Source of the DNA: an uncultured Bacilli bacterium
Lineage (GTDB): Bacteria > Bacillota_I > Bacilli_A > RF39 > UBA660
Direction of reading: 5' to 3'
Assembly: GCA_910579535.1 (NCBI GenBank)
Contig: CAJTUR010000029.1
Location: 1 to 18,553 of the forward strand
DNA: 18,553 nt
A program made the translations under genes and the position numbers. Positions 7,649 to 14,818 of this stretch are shown here, piece after piece. Position 1 is the stretch's first letter. Each line of letters opens with the position of its first letter. The notes beneath the pieces were generated by a model. It worked only from the letters and a program-made list of their open reading frames with translations, did not search any database and had not been told where the DNA came from.

Positions 7649-8368
7649 TTATTTCTTTGGACCATCCATTATTTCTTTAACATCATCCATCTTTTTTGAC
7701 TGTAATTCCTGAACCTTTTGTCCTAAAACACGATGAATAACGTTTAATTCTTTATGTGTAATTTCTATTAGAGGCTTCCCTTTTAAACTCATAAAAAAGT
7801 CAAAGTTGATTCCAAGAACCAACAAATAAGCTTTTATTTGGCTAATAAAATTCATCATTTCACTAATCTTTTCAAGCATTCTAATGGATAAATTCTTTTC
7901 TTCAATTTTTCGAACCCTTAAAAATTCATCTAAATCTAAACCATGTTCTTCTAAAGCAATTCGATTTTTAATAATTAATTCTTCTTTCTTTTGTCTACAT
8001 TCAAATAATATATTTTCAATAGACTCTTTTTTATGAATATAATCAATAGGTTCAAAAGCCACTCTATTTTTAGGATCTAAATAAATACTAAATAGATTTA
8101 AATTTAAATGCATATTATATAAATTGAGTTCTTGATCTGCTTCTTTTAAAAATAAATTAAAATCATCAAAAGCTTTTGCTCTTCTTTTAAAATTTTCTAA
8201 ATTCATCTTAAGATTTACCACTTCAAAAGAAATCTGTAATGAAGACATTTTCTTAATCTGATCCAAGTTTTCATATTTCTCATCAACAAATTCTTTTGTG
8301 TAGGAATCAGCTTTTAATTTTAATTTTTCTAAACTTCTCAAATAATCGTTAAAATTATTACGAATCAT
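7649..8368 (-). pseudogene. C-terminal part of the second repeat/J-domain protein (239 aa)
   Basis: Homologous to residues about 345-575 of the 585-aa J-domain protein. Matches include NFKRRAKAFDDF against NIKRRAKAYDAF, and DFFMSLKGKPLIEITHKELN against the corresponding segment near that protein's C-terminus. It starts in the last repeat unit and continues through the shared C-terminal region. The ATG at 8368 overlaps the TGA of the N-terminal fragment (ATGA) but has no ribosome site, and the frame is closed by TAA just upstream. Compared with the intact paralogue, the three or so middle repeats are missing and the reading frame is broken at the junction. The simplest reading is a gene decayed by deletion between repeats. 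The alternative is two functional proteins made by termination-reinitiation. The reading frame is otherwise clean for 239 codons, so decay would be recent or the fragment is still used. Confidence 0.65.
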
Positions 8369-8841
8369 AGGTAGATCTTATTTAGTTTTCTAAAAATTCT
8401 ATTCTTTTTTTCTGAAAAACTTTCTACTAATAAAATAAACCATGTAAGGTTCGAAGCCGCTTTTATTTCATTTTTTAAAGAATAATGATATTCATTAAAT
8501 TTAGGCTCCATTTCATTTAAAAATCGTATATAATCATTTAATTCGTTTTTAAATTGCATCATCTCTTTGCCAAAAATAGAATTAAAAAACATATTTGCAT
8601 CAGAAAAATCTTGAGAAAAATGTTCTTCATTTAATTGACCTAAATCATACTGTTTTCTTTTAGAAGGATTACTTAAAACATCATAAGCTTCACTAATCTC
8701 TTTAAAATTAGCCTCAGCTTCTTCATTATTTGGGTTAACATCTGGATGATATTTTTTAGCTAGATTACGATAAGCCTTTTTTATTTCCTGTTCAGTAGCA
8801 TTCTTAGAAACACCTAAAATTTCATAATAATTTTTGCTCAA
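8365..8841 (-). pseudogene. N-terminal J-domain part of the split paralogue (158 aa)
   Basis: A J domain with the HPD motif (KKYHPDVNPNNEE) and then the first repeat unit (FLNEMEPKFNEYHYSLKNE), very close to the 585-aa protein. After SEKK at about residue 142 the similarity stops and the frame ends in an unrelated tail, NRIFRKLNKIYL. The start is placed at TTG 8841, not at the ATG five codons upstream. AAGGTGA (8847-8853) overlaps that ATG region and lies five bases before TTG, and the paralogue starts at the equivalent place (AGGTGA, spacer, start, x-x-NYY). The J domain is complete and could still stimulate DnaK on its own. Together with 7649-8368 it represents one ancestral gene. Confidence 0.7.
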
Positions 8842-8861
8842 AAGAATCACCTTCATGAATA

Positions 8862-8890
8862 ATTATAACAAATAAAAAAGAATAAAACTA
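8862..8890 (-). promoter_or_regulatory. Probable promoter of the split J-domain gene
   Basis: On the minus strand TATAAT (plus 8862-8867) is about 20 bases before the TTG start, with TAGTTT at 8885-8890 (17-base spacer) as a weak -35. The layout matches that of the paralogue at 1892-1920. The remaining stretch up to 9017 shows no gene. Confidence 0.5.
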
Positions 8891-9017
8891 TATAAATTAA
8901 ATTGCTTATTTTTATAAAGAGACATAGGTATTTTTTTCTTTAGGATCAGCTTTTATATAGTTTACTATGAAATTATTGATAGCACTAACAAGACATAGAA
9001 ATCATAAAAAAATTAAA

Positions 9018-9039
9018 AAAGCCCTTATTTAAAGGCTTT
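9018..9039 (-). terminator. Strong intrinsic terminator, probably the original ssrA terminator
   Basis: On the minus strand AAAGCCUUU and AAGGGCUUU form a 9-bp stem (one U-G pair) around AAAU, followed by TTTAATTTTTTT. It lies 11 bases beyond a copy of the tmRNA 3' end (CCA at 9051-9053), which is the usual distance for a tmRNA or tRNA terminator. It now follows the metalloprotease-like gene instead. Confidence 0.75.
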
Positions 9040-9043
9040 ATTC

Positions 9044-9057
9044 TCAAAATTGGTGGA
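9044..9057 (-). repeat. 14-bp direct repeat, left copy (att-like, tmRNA 3' end)
   Basis: TCAAAATTGGTGGA, identical to 9992-10005. On the minus strand it reads TCCACCA, the tmRNA 3' end, then AATTTTGA, which lies outside the tmRNA. It marks the left border of a 948-bp insert. Just inside it, TTGAC-TCC-GTCAA (minus) forms a small hairpin that also looks like the 3' end of a tRNA. Confidence 0.65.
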
Positions 9058-9127
9058 CTTGACGGAGTCAAAAACAAACTACTTCGTATTTAGCTATGGA
9101 TTTGCTTTAGTAGTAAAATTATAAAAT

Positions 9128-9913
9128 CTATCTTTTAACACCAAATTTTTCTTTTCTATCAATTATAGCATTAATATTTTCATTTATTGTATTCACAAAA
9201 CTACTTAACATCTGTCTTTGTGGGTCAAAAATAGGATTATCTAAAATTTCATTAACAACTTTTCTTGGTTTGTTAAATGAATCATATATATTATAATAGT
9301 AATCAATATATTTATTCATATTCATTAATAAATCTATATCTAAAGTTTGTTCTAATAAATTTTTATTACCAGTAAAATATATTTCTAATAATACATTTAA
9401 TCCTATAACTTTACTTATATTTTTCATAAATTCATAATCATTTTTATTAATATAACCAGCTGAATGTTGCATATAATATCTTTCATAATTTAAACCCACT
9501 TTCATACAAATTATCGATGTTATAAATTCTGTACAAAACTCATCAAAACCATAATATAGATTACCTATATCTTGTTCATCTTTATAATTTCTAAAAGATA
9601 CTCTATGTAAATATTCATGAATTAAATTTATTACCTCATCTTCATCAGTCAATTTCTCTCCTAATTGATTATGCTGACATATTTGAATTATATTATTTTC
9701 TTCATCTTCCTCTAATAAACTTCCATTATATAATTTTAATGATTTAATTCTATTATTTAAATATTGATAATTATATGGGATCTCATGCTTAGTCATTAAA
9801 TCAATTATCAGTTTATTAATTTTAAGAAGAGCATTTTTATAAATAATTTTATCAGTACTTTCAAAATTTATTATATCAACATTTTTTAAATTTTGTTCTA
9901 TTATAGAATACAT
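9128..9913 (-). CDS. Putative zinc metalloprotease-like protein with HEYLH motif (261 aa)
   Basis: The family is not recognised. The key segment is INLIHEYLHRVSF at about residue 97, a perfect HExxH zinc-binding motif. About 25 residues later GFDEFCTEFITS supplies a glutamate that could be the third ligand, as in gluzincins. Position in the middle of the chain and lack of a signal peptide suggest a cytosolic enzyme. The protein is rich in Asn, Ile and Tyr. The N-terminal and C-terminal thirds are predicted helical with no other motif. The ATG is preceded by GGTGA. It is the only gene in the putative insert at the tmRNA 3' end and lies in the tmRNA direction, so tmRNA read-through could transcribe it. 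A toxin, an antirepressor-cleaving ImmA/IrrE-like protein or a phage-derived peptidase are possibilities. The motif alone does not prove activity. Confidence 0.65.
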   Translation of the reverse strand: MYSIIEQNLKNVDIINFESTDKIIYKNALLKINKLIIDLMTKHEIPYNYQYLNNRIKSLKLYNGSLLEEDEENNIIQICQHNQLGEKLTDEDEVINLIHEYLHRVSFRNYKDEQDIGNLYYGFDEFCTEFITSIICMKVGLNYERYYMQHSAGYINKNDYEFMKNISKVIGLNVLLEIYFTGNKNLLEQTLDIDLLMNMNKYIDYYYNIYDSFNKPRKVVNEILDNPIFDPQRQMLSSFVNTINENINAIIDRKEKFGVKR

Positions 9914-9991
9914 TATTTATCACCAACATTTATTTTAAAACTAGTAACACTATTTCTATCTATATCAAATTCGATTACTTCGAATAAAAAT

Positions 9992-10005
9992 TCAAAATTG
10001 GTGGA
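9992..10005 (-). repeat. 14-bp direct repeat, right copy (att-like, tmRNA 3' end)
   Basis: TCAAAATTGGTGGA, overlapping the last seven bases of the tmRNA and the eight bases after it; identical to 9044-9057. The AT-rich DNA beyond it has only a weak ATTCGA/TCGAAT hairpin without a T-tract, so the tmRNA has no convincing terminator of its own at this position. Confidence 0.65.
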
Positions 10006-10355
10006 GCAGAGGGGATTCGAACCCCTGTCCAAAATACCCTATGATACAATTTCTACAAGTTTAGCTAGATTTATAATCTCGCTCTATAACTGGCTATAGC
10101 TTACCGATTTATAGAACCAGTTTAATAATTATTCTTTAAAGAAACTTAAACAATCTCTTTAATATATCTTATATCTATGAACCCCTATCTTACCCTATAA
10201 GAGAAAGTAAGTAGAAGTCTCCCTTAAGCCAATTGTTAGGCAAATGCAGGAGTGAAACCTTTAGTTTCGTTATTTATTTTTTTGTTGCATTTATGGTATG
10301 CCTACCACTTGCCATCATATCTAGTAATAATTGTCGATTTCCAAAAAACTGCCCC
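9999..10355 (-). ncRNA. ssrA: tmRNA (transfer-messenger RNA)
   Basis: The 5' end GGGGCAG pairs fully with CUGCUCC just before the discriminator A and the encoded CCA, giving the 7-bp acceptor stem. The T arm AGGGG-UUCGAAU-CCCCU is perfect, and the 5' D-like part ends in the typical AUCGAC. The central part contains an mRNA-like tag region ending GCA UUU GCC UAA, followed by pseudoknot-like stems. With SmpB (12280-12711) it rescues ribosomes stalled on broken mRNA and tags the product for proteolysis; RNase R (12695-14809) degrades the mRNA. Length is about 357 bases, normal for a one-piece tmRNA. The tag reading frame has an anomaly described under the tag feature. The gene is divergent from the 166-aa gene and probably has its terminator displaced by an insert. 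Confidence 0.93.
10236..10288 (-). other. tmRNA tag region with interrupted reading frame
   Basis: The resume site UAAAU-GCA is typical. From that GCA the frame reads A-T-K-K and then UAA (10276-10274). The seven A bases just before this stop (plus T-run 10277-10283) form A-AAA-AAA in the zero frame, the classic -1 slippery heptamer. Shifting by -1 gives I-N-N-E-T-K-G-F-T-P-A-F-A and UAA (10238-10236). The 53-base span is one base short of 18 codons. The complete tag would be ATKKINNETKGFTPAFA, ending AFA as in many mollicute tags. Confidence 0.8.
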
Positions 10356-10366
10356 ATGTATTTGTT

Positions 10367-10375
10367 ATTTTAGCA
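10367..10375 (-). promoter_or_regulatory. Possible extended -10 promoter of ssrA
   Basis: On the minus strand TGCTAAAAT, an extended -10 element, ends 11 bases before the mature tmRNA 5' end. This leaves a short leader for RNase P to remove. No good -35 is found at the proper distance; TTGACT nearby is only nine bases away and is not counted. Confidence 0.4.
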
Positions 10376-10402
10376 TAAAAGAGTCAAAATAACCATATTA
10401 TT

Positions 10403-10432
10403 ATGACAAATAAACTTTTTTTATTGTATAAT
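10403..10432 (+). promoter_or_regulatory. Promoter of the 166-aa membrane protein gene
   Basis: ATGACA (10403-10408) and a perfect TATAAT (10427-10432) are separated by 18 bases. The ribosome site GGGAGGG (10446-10452) follows and the ATG is at 10461, so the 5' untranslated region is about 20 bases. Confidence 0.65.
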
Positions 10433-10460
10433 ATTAGTATAAGTAGGGAGGGTCAAAAAT

Positions 10461-10961
10461 ATGTACGAAGAAAAAAAGAAAAAAAATGGAGATCAAAAAA
10501 AAGAAAATTACAGATTTTTCACTTCCCAAAAACAAAATAAAAATAGCGCTCTCTATTCTGAACTCTTAACAAATATAAATTGGAATGACTTAATAAAAAA
10601 ACTAACAATTCTATTACTATCTATTATTATAATTATTTTTACAATTTCCAGAATTAATAAATACAGTCATAATAAAATAGTAGCTTCTGAAAATTTAACA
10701 ATGCTAAAAAACTCGATATATAATTACTTAAAAAATCAGCCCTTACCTAAAAATACTGGAGACTCTTTTTCTTTAACATTAGAACAAATGCAAAAATTAG
10801 AAATCATCAATGAAATTAAAGAAAAAAATGTCCTATGCGATACTTTAAACAGTTACACTATTTTAACCAAAATAAACGCAAATGAATACAATCTAAAAAT
10901 TCATTTAATTTGCCCAAACAGCAATAACACACTAGAAGAAAATATTAATTTTAATGTCTAA
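10461..10961 (+). CDS. Single-pass membrane protein with extracytoplasmic pilin-like domain (166 aa)
   Basis: A Lys-rich cytoplasmic head of about 45 residues is followed by one membrane helix (LTILLLSIIIIIFTI, about 48-63) and an outer domain of about 100 residues. The positive-inside rule places the N-terminus in the cytoplasm. The outer part, with SIYNYLKNQ, then FSLTLEQMQKLEIINEIKE, then a strand region with two cysteines (LCDTLNSY and HLICPN) likely to form a disulfide, has the same order as the C-terminal domain of pilin-like proteins, including the one at 14819-15202. It lacks the prepilin cleavage site, so it would stay anchored and could act as a minor-pilin-like or assembly partner. 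That link is inference and no family is assigned. It has its own promoter, strong ribosome site and a convergent terminator. Confidence 0.75.
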   Translation: MYEEKKKKNGDQKKENYRFFTSQKQNKNSALYSELLTNINWNDLIKKLTILLLSIIIIIFTISRINKYSHNKIVASENLTMLKNSIYNYLKNQPLPKNTGDSFSLTLEQMQKLEIINEIKEKNVLCDTLNSYTILTKINANEYNLKIHLICPNSNNTLEENINFNV

Positions 10962-10964
10962 AAA

Positions 10965-10999
10965 AAACTATAAAATGTCCACTTCACTATTTATAGTTT
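10965..10999 (-). terminator. Shared convergent terminator
   Basis: AAACTATAAA (10965-10974) and TTTATAGTTT (10990-10999) form a perfect 10-bp stem with a 15-base loop. On the minus strand it is followed by TTTTTTTT and ends the small membrane protein operon, overlapping its last codons. On the plus strand it starts four bases after the stop of the 166-aa gene, with a weaker T-tract (CTTGTTTT). Confidence 0.75.
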
Positions 11000-11192
11000 C
11001 TTGTTTTACGTCTGATTCTATTATCGATTCTTGATTTCCTTCTATGATTGGATTTTCATCTTCCATCTTACTTACTCGATTTGGCTTCTCACTCGTATCG
11101 ACCAAATAACCAATTAAAGCAAAAATAAGTACCACTGAAACAATAATAAACCATAAATAATTATTAACTAAAAAATCAATAAACGCTTGCAT
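10968..11192 (-). CDS. Small single-pass membrane protein with acidic tail (74 aa)
   Basis: Residues about 10-31 (NYLWFIIVSVVLIFALIGYLV) form one membrane helix. The remaining 42 residues are hydrophilic and acidic (EKPNRVSKMEDENPIIEGNQ and further Glu/Asp), probably disordered. AAGGAGG lies seven bases before the ATG. It is 41 bases downstream of the DUF3048 gene in the same direction and is the last gene of that run, since its final codons lie inside the terminator stem. No family is recognised. Small proteins of this form are often membrane adaptors or subunits of larger complexes, but nothing here shows which. Confidence 0.75.
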   Translation of the reverse strand: MQAFIDFLVNNYLWFIIVSVVLIFALIGYLVDTSEKPNRVSKMEDENPIIEGNQESIIESDVKQETINSEVDIL

Positions 11193-11233
11193 CTGTTTTC
11201 CTCCTTATTAATCTATATGACACTCGATTTCTT

Positions 11234-12265
11234 TTATGTAATGGAAAGAAATTCATCAATTGGTTGAATTTGAATAAATGTATTTCCATCATTTACCTTA
11301 AGTTCCTCACCATTTAAAAAACGATAAATAGTTTTAGATTCTCGAGTTCTCTTTTCCCATTGAATCGGAATAGCATAACCTTCAGAAATATAATACCCTT
11401 CCCCTCTTCCAATATTTTTAAGTGTTTGTCTTCCTTTAACATCCCCTGGTAAAGTCTCATTAGGAACTTGATAGGTAATGATGTTCTTAAAACTATACTG
11501 TTCTTTACTAACATAATCCACATGAGGTTGTTGATTAACACTTCTCTTATACATTTTTGTCTTTTCATCATAAGAGTAATGAGTCGTAACATTTTTTGAA
11601 TATTTTATATCAATTTCTCGAGCTGGAATCGCTTGTTCATTTTGATTTACTAAAACAGACTCAACACTATAATTAAGAAGAGGTTTTGACTGAGATGTAT
11701 TTCTATAATTTAAAGCTTTGATTCCTTTATTAATGTTTTCAATATTGGTAAAGCCACGATGTTCTGATGCAACTGGTAGCGACTTATCTCTCCAGAAATA
11801 AGATTTTTCATAATAATACCCATCAAGATTACTAATCCCTAATAAGCGAATATCAGTAAGTGCTTGTTCACTGTATCCCCAATGCACAAAAATAGCATCA
11901 TTTTCTAAAACATAATCTAAATAATAAGGACGGGCACTTCGTATAGAACCAATTTTAGAAACATCCACATCTTTATAAATCGCCATTAAACGTGTAATGC
12001 CACCTTCAACAATCATTTCATAAACAAGATAGGCTTCATGTAAACCACTATGATAATTTCTAGCTGGAGCTAAATTATTAATCATAACCGCTATTGGTCT
12101 CGTCTTACTCTCCAAATCCATAATTTTTAGTTTTGGAGCTTCTTCTTTTGGTATCTCTTCATGTGGAATTTTTAATTCTTTATTAAAGCGAAAAGCAAAA
12201 AGAAGAACCAAAAAAATTAAAACAACAAACAGCACTTCCAAAACAATTTTTGTTTTCTTTTTCAT
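11234..12265 (-). CDS. DUF3048 (YerB-like) membrane-anchored protein (343 aa)
   Basis: An N-terminal KKK and a membrane helix (about 8-26) anchor the protein with the rest outside the cell. No lipobox cysteine is seen, unlike the lipoprotein YerB of Bacillus. The body matches the DUF3048 family: RPIAVMINNLAPARNYHSGL, then EMIVEGGITRLMAIY, then KIGSIRSARPYYLDYV, and a second domain with a predicted all-beta fold toward the end (GRGEGYYISEGYAIPIQWEK, then NTFIQIQP). The family's function is not established; a cell-envelope role is usually assumed. AGGTGG precedes the ATG. It lies 14 bases downstream of smpB, in the same operon as rnr. Confidence 0.88.
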   Translation of the reverse strand: MKKKTKIVLEVLFVVLIFLVLLFAFRFNKELKIPHEEIPKEEAPKLKIMDLESKTRPIAVMINNLAPARNYHSGLHEAYLVYEMIVEGGITRLMAIYKDVDVSKIGSIRSARPYYLDYVLENDAIFVHWGYSEQALTDIRLLGISNLDGYYYEKSYFWRDKSLPVASEHRGFTNIENINKGIKALNYRNTSQSKPLLNYSVESVLVNQNEQAIPAREIDIKYSKNVTTHYSYDEKTKMYKRSVNQQPHVDYVSKEQYSFKNIITYQVPNETLPGDVKGRQTLKNIGRGEGYYISEGYAIPIQWEKRTRESKTIYRFLNGEELKVNDGNTFIQIQPIDEFLSIT

Positions 12266-12279
12266 ACATCCACCTAAAT

Positions 12280-12711
12280 TTATACCCTATATTTTCTGTT
12301 TTCTCTTTCCATATCCTTTTTCTTAATACTTTCACGCTTATCGTAGTTCTTTTTACCTTTTGCCATTCCAATCAGAACTTTTACAAATCCTTTTTTAAAA
12401 TATAATTTTAAAGGAATAAAACTATAGCCGTCTCTTTCCAAAACCACCTTCATTTTTTGAATTTCTTTTTTATGTAATAATAATTTTCTTGTTCGCAGTT
12501 CATCATGATTAAATTGATTGCCCTCTTCATATTTTGCTACATACATATTTAATAAAAACGCTTCATTCTTCTTAATCAGTACATATGTATCTTTTAAATC
12601 TACAGAACCTTTTCGAATACTTTTAATTTCTGTTCCAGTCAAAACAATACCCGCTTCTAAAGTTTCTTCAATAAAATAGTCAAAATAAGCTTTTTTATTC
12701 TTGACTTCCAT
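12280..12711 (-). CDS. smpB: SmpB, tmRNA-binding protein
   Basis: SmpB binds the tRNA-like part of tmRNA, takes the place of the missing anticodon arm and brings the complex to stalled ribosomes. The sequence shows the family's order: KKAYFDYFIEETLEAGIVLTGTEIKSIR near the start, then LLNMYVAKYEEGN, then RTRKLLLHKKEI, then LKLYFKKGFVKVLIGMAKGKKNYDKRE. The tail KKDMERENRKYRV reaches into the mRNA channel; it is basic and of normal size. The start is set at the ATG at 12711, since AAAGGA lies nine bases upstream; the ATG three codons earlier overlaps that ribosome site. It overlaps the 3' end of rnr by 17 bases, implying coupled translation. Length is 143 residues, slightly short of the usual 150-160. 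The ssrA gene lies about 2 kb downstream. Confidence 0.95.
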   Translation of the reverse strand: MEVKNKKAYFDYFIEETLEAGIVLTGTEIKSIRKGSVDLKDTYVLIKKNEAFLLNMYVAKYEEGNQFNHDELRTRKLLLHKKEIQKMKVVLERDGYSFIPLKLYFKKGFVKVLIGMAKGKKNYDKRESIKKKDMERENRKYRV

Positions 12712-14809
12712 TTTGTTCATCCTTTACAAGTGCAAAATCAATCATCGAAGTTTCTTTAGAAGAAGCAATAACCTTTATTTTAACTTTATCTCCAATTCGA
12801 TATTGAGTCTTAGTATTTTGACCTATCAAAGCCAATTTTTCTGGAATATAATTATAAAAATCGCCTTTTAACGTATTAACGTGAACCAATCCTTCTACTA
12901 AATTCGGAAGTTCAACAAAAAAACCAAAATTTGTAACTGTTGAAATCATACCCTCGAATTCTTCCCCAATATGACTTTCCATATACTCAGCCATTTTCAT
13001 ATCCAGAACATCACGTTCCGCATTCACACTTCCAACTTCTTTTTCACTAGAATGTTCAGCCACTTCTACAAGTGAAGAATCATAATAACTTATCGTAGAC
13101 ATTGATAAATCATTTTCAACTAAATATTTTTTTAAAAGTCGATGAACCGTTAAATCCGGAAATCTTCTTATAGGACTTGTAAAATGAGTATAAGCTTTGC
13201 TTCCCAATCCAAAATGACCGATATTTTCTTTACTATATTCTGCTTTTTTCATACTTCGAAGAAGCATACTAGAAAGAAGTTCAAACTCAGGTTTATCATT
13301 TAATTCAGACAACAATTTTTGCATGGTAATAGGTGTAAGCTCTGTGACTTTTACAGCAAGTTCGTAACCAAGAAGCTTAACCAAATTAACAAAATCATCA
13401 ATCTTTTCATTATTTGGTGTTCCATGAACTCGATAAATAAACGGTAAATCCATATTATAGATATGACTCGCAACCGTCTCATTTGCTGCAATCATAAAAT
13501 CTTCAATTAATTTTTCTCCATCTTCACGAAGTCTTTTAACAACATCAATAGCTTTTCCCGTTTCATCTTGAATGATTTCCGCTTCATCTAAATCAAAATC
13601 GATATAGCCACGGCTTTCTTTTTCTTTTCTCAAAATATGAGCTAACTCATTCATTTTCTTTAAAGTTGAAGCATAAATTTCATATCCCTCAGCAATACTA
13701 TCTCTTACAATAATGTCATTAACCGCTTCATAAGTCATTTTTTTACGACTTTTAATAAAGCTTGGAAAAATATCATACGAAACGACTTTACCTTTTGAAT
13801 TAATTTTCATAACACAACTCATAGTAAGACGCAAAACCCCTTCATTTAAAGAGCAAATCCCATTACTCAACTTATGAGGAATCATTGGAATAACCGTATC
13901 TGCAAGATAACAAGAAGTTCCACGATCCATTGCTGTTTCTCCAAGAGCGGTATTTTCTTTAATATAATGCGAAACATCAGCAATGTGAACACCCAAAACA
14001 TAAAGACCATTTTCCATTTCTAAACTTATCGCATCATCAATATCTTTAGTATGAGACCCATCTATAGTAAAAATTTCTTTATCGGTTAAATCCACTCGAT
14101 TTTGAAGTTCACTTTCCTTAACCTCTACAGGAATCGTTTCAAGCTCTTTAATAACCTGTTCATTAAACTCTGTTTCTATTCCATATTTATAAGCAATAGA
14201 TAAAATATCAACCCCTGGGTCATCTTTATGTCCAAGAATCTTAATAACGCTTGCTAAATATTTCTTTTTTCCTAACTCTTTTAAAAGTCTTATTACCACT
14301 TTATGTCCAGGAACACAATGAATTAAACTTTCCTTTTTTATCACCAAATCAATATCTTTTTTATCATCATCAAGTTCAATCTGAAATTCATTATCCTTAA
14401 AAACAACTTCTCCTACCATATCAGAAAGTTCTCTTTTTAAAATTCGAAGCACTCTACCTTCTCTTTTCACTCCATTTTTTGTGATTTCAGCTAAAACCAT
14501 ATCATCATGAATCGCTCCGTTTAAAGCATCACTACTGATATACAAATCCTCTTCTGAAGGTAAAATAACAAATCCAAAGCCTTTTTTATTCACCGTCAAA
14601 CGCCCTATTTTTAAGCTTGGAACATTTTTAAGTAAAATATATTTATCTTTTTTAGTTTTATAAAGAACATATTCTTCAACTAATTCTTCTAAATTTTTTA
14701 CAACCTCTTTATAGTCATCGGTCGTTTGTAATCCTAATAAATCATTAATTTGAATGGCTTCTTTTGCATCATAGACATCTTTTAATACTCTTATTATTTC
14801 TTCTTTCAT
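12695..14809 (-). CDS. rnr: RNase R, 3'-5' exoribonuclease (704 aa)
   Basis: A hydrolytic exonuclease of the RNase II/R family that degrades structured RNA and clears non-stop mRNA during trans-translation. In order: an N-terminal helix-turn-helix-like part (1-60); an OB/cold-shock domain with NKKGFGFVI (75-83) and a second CSD; the catalytic RNB domain from about 240, with IDGSHTKDIDDAIS carrying the metal-binding aspartates 250, 256, 258 and 259; and an S1 domain at about 625-695 (FEGMISTVTNFGFFVELPN). AERD and the LGSKAYTHFTSPIRRFPDL segment typical of RNB are present. Length is normal for Gram-positive RNase R. GAGGA lies about eight bases before the ATG, and the stop of the prepilin-like gene overlaps the start of that site. 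It overlaps smpB, as in many Firmicutes. The unusual neighbour is the pilin-like gene directly upstream. Confidence 0.95.
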   Translation of the reverse strand: MKEEIIRVLKDVYDAKEAIQINDLLGLQTTDDYKEVVKNLEELVEEYVLYKTKKDKYILLKNVPSLKIGRLTVNKKGFGFVILPSEEDLYISSDALNGAIHDDMVLAEITKNGVKREGRVLRILKRELSDMVGEVVFKDNEFQIELDDDKKDIDLVIKKESLIHCVPGHKVVIRLLKELGKKKYLASVIKILGHKDDPGVDILSIAYKYGIETEFNEQVIKELETIPVEVKESELQNRVDLTDKEIFTIDGSHTKDIDDAISLEMENGLYVLGVHIADVSHYIKENTALGETAMDRGTSCYLADTVIPMIPHKLSNGICSLNEGVLRLTMSCVMKINSKGKVVSYDIFPSFIKSRKKMTYEAVNDIIVRDSIAEGYEIYASTLKKMNELAHILRKEKESRGYIDFDLDEAEIIQDETGKAIDVVKRLREDGEKLIEDFMIAANETVASHIYNMDLPFIYRVHGTPNNEKIDDFVNLVKLLGYELAVKVTELTPITMQKLLSELNDKPEFELLSSMLLRSMKKAEYSKENIGHFGLGSKAYTHFTSPIRRFPDLTVHRLLKKYLVENDLSMSTISYYDSSLVEVAEHSSEKEVGSVNAERDVLDMKMAEYMESHIGEEFEGMISTVTNFGFFVELPNLVEGLVHVNTLKGDFYNYIPEKLALIGQNTKTQYRIGDKVKIKVIASSKETSMIDFALVKDEQNGSQE

Positions 14810-14818
14810 AGTTTTTCC

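Larger units (their letters stand above)
9044..9998 (-). mobile_element. Putative 948-bp insert at the tmRNA 3' end, no integrase
   Basis: The unit between the two 14-bp repeats (offset 948 bp) separates the tmRNA from a strong terminator that would otherwise start 11 bases after its CCA. tmRNA 3' ends are well-known integration sites, where integration leaves the gene intact and a short copy of its end at the far border, as seen here. The insert carries a single gene and no recombinase, so it would be a remnant, or a small non-autonomous element moved by an integrase elsewhere. A second hairpin (ACTACT/AGTAGT, minus strand) lies between the gene and the left border. This is inference from the repeat, the displaced terminator and the site. 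Confidence 0.5.

Noticed and set aside
9050..9115. A possible tRNA on the minus strand ending GACTCCGTCAAGTCCACCA
   Set aside because: The 3' end is tRNA-like, but no matching 5' acceptor strand, D arm or anticodon arm is found upstream, and the T loop is not canonical. It was kept only as part of the insert border.
9893..10099. A 68-codon plus-strand frame containing EQRGFEPLSK
   Set aside because: It is the antisense of the tmRNA T arm and acceptor; this peptide is a well-known false translation of tRNA and tmRNA ends.
10382..10387. TTGACT as a -35 for ssrA
   Set aside because: It lies only nine bases from the extended -10, and no -10 is found at 16-18 bases that would fit the tmRNA 5' end.
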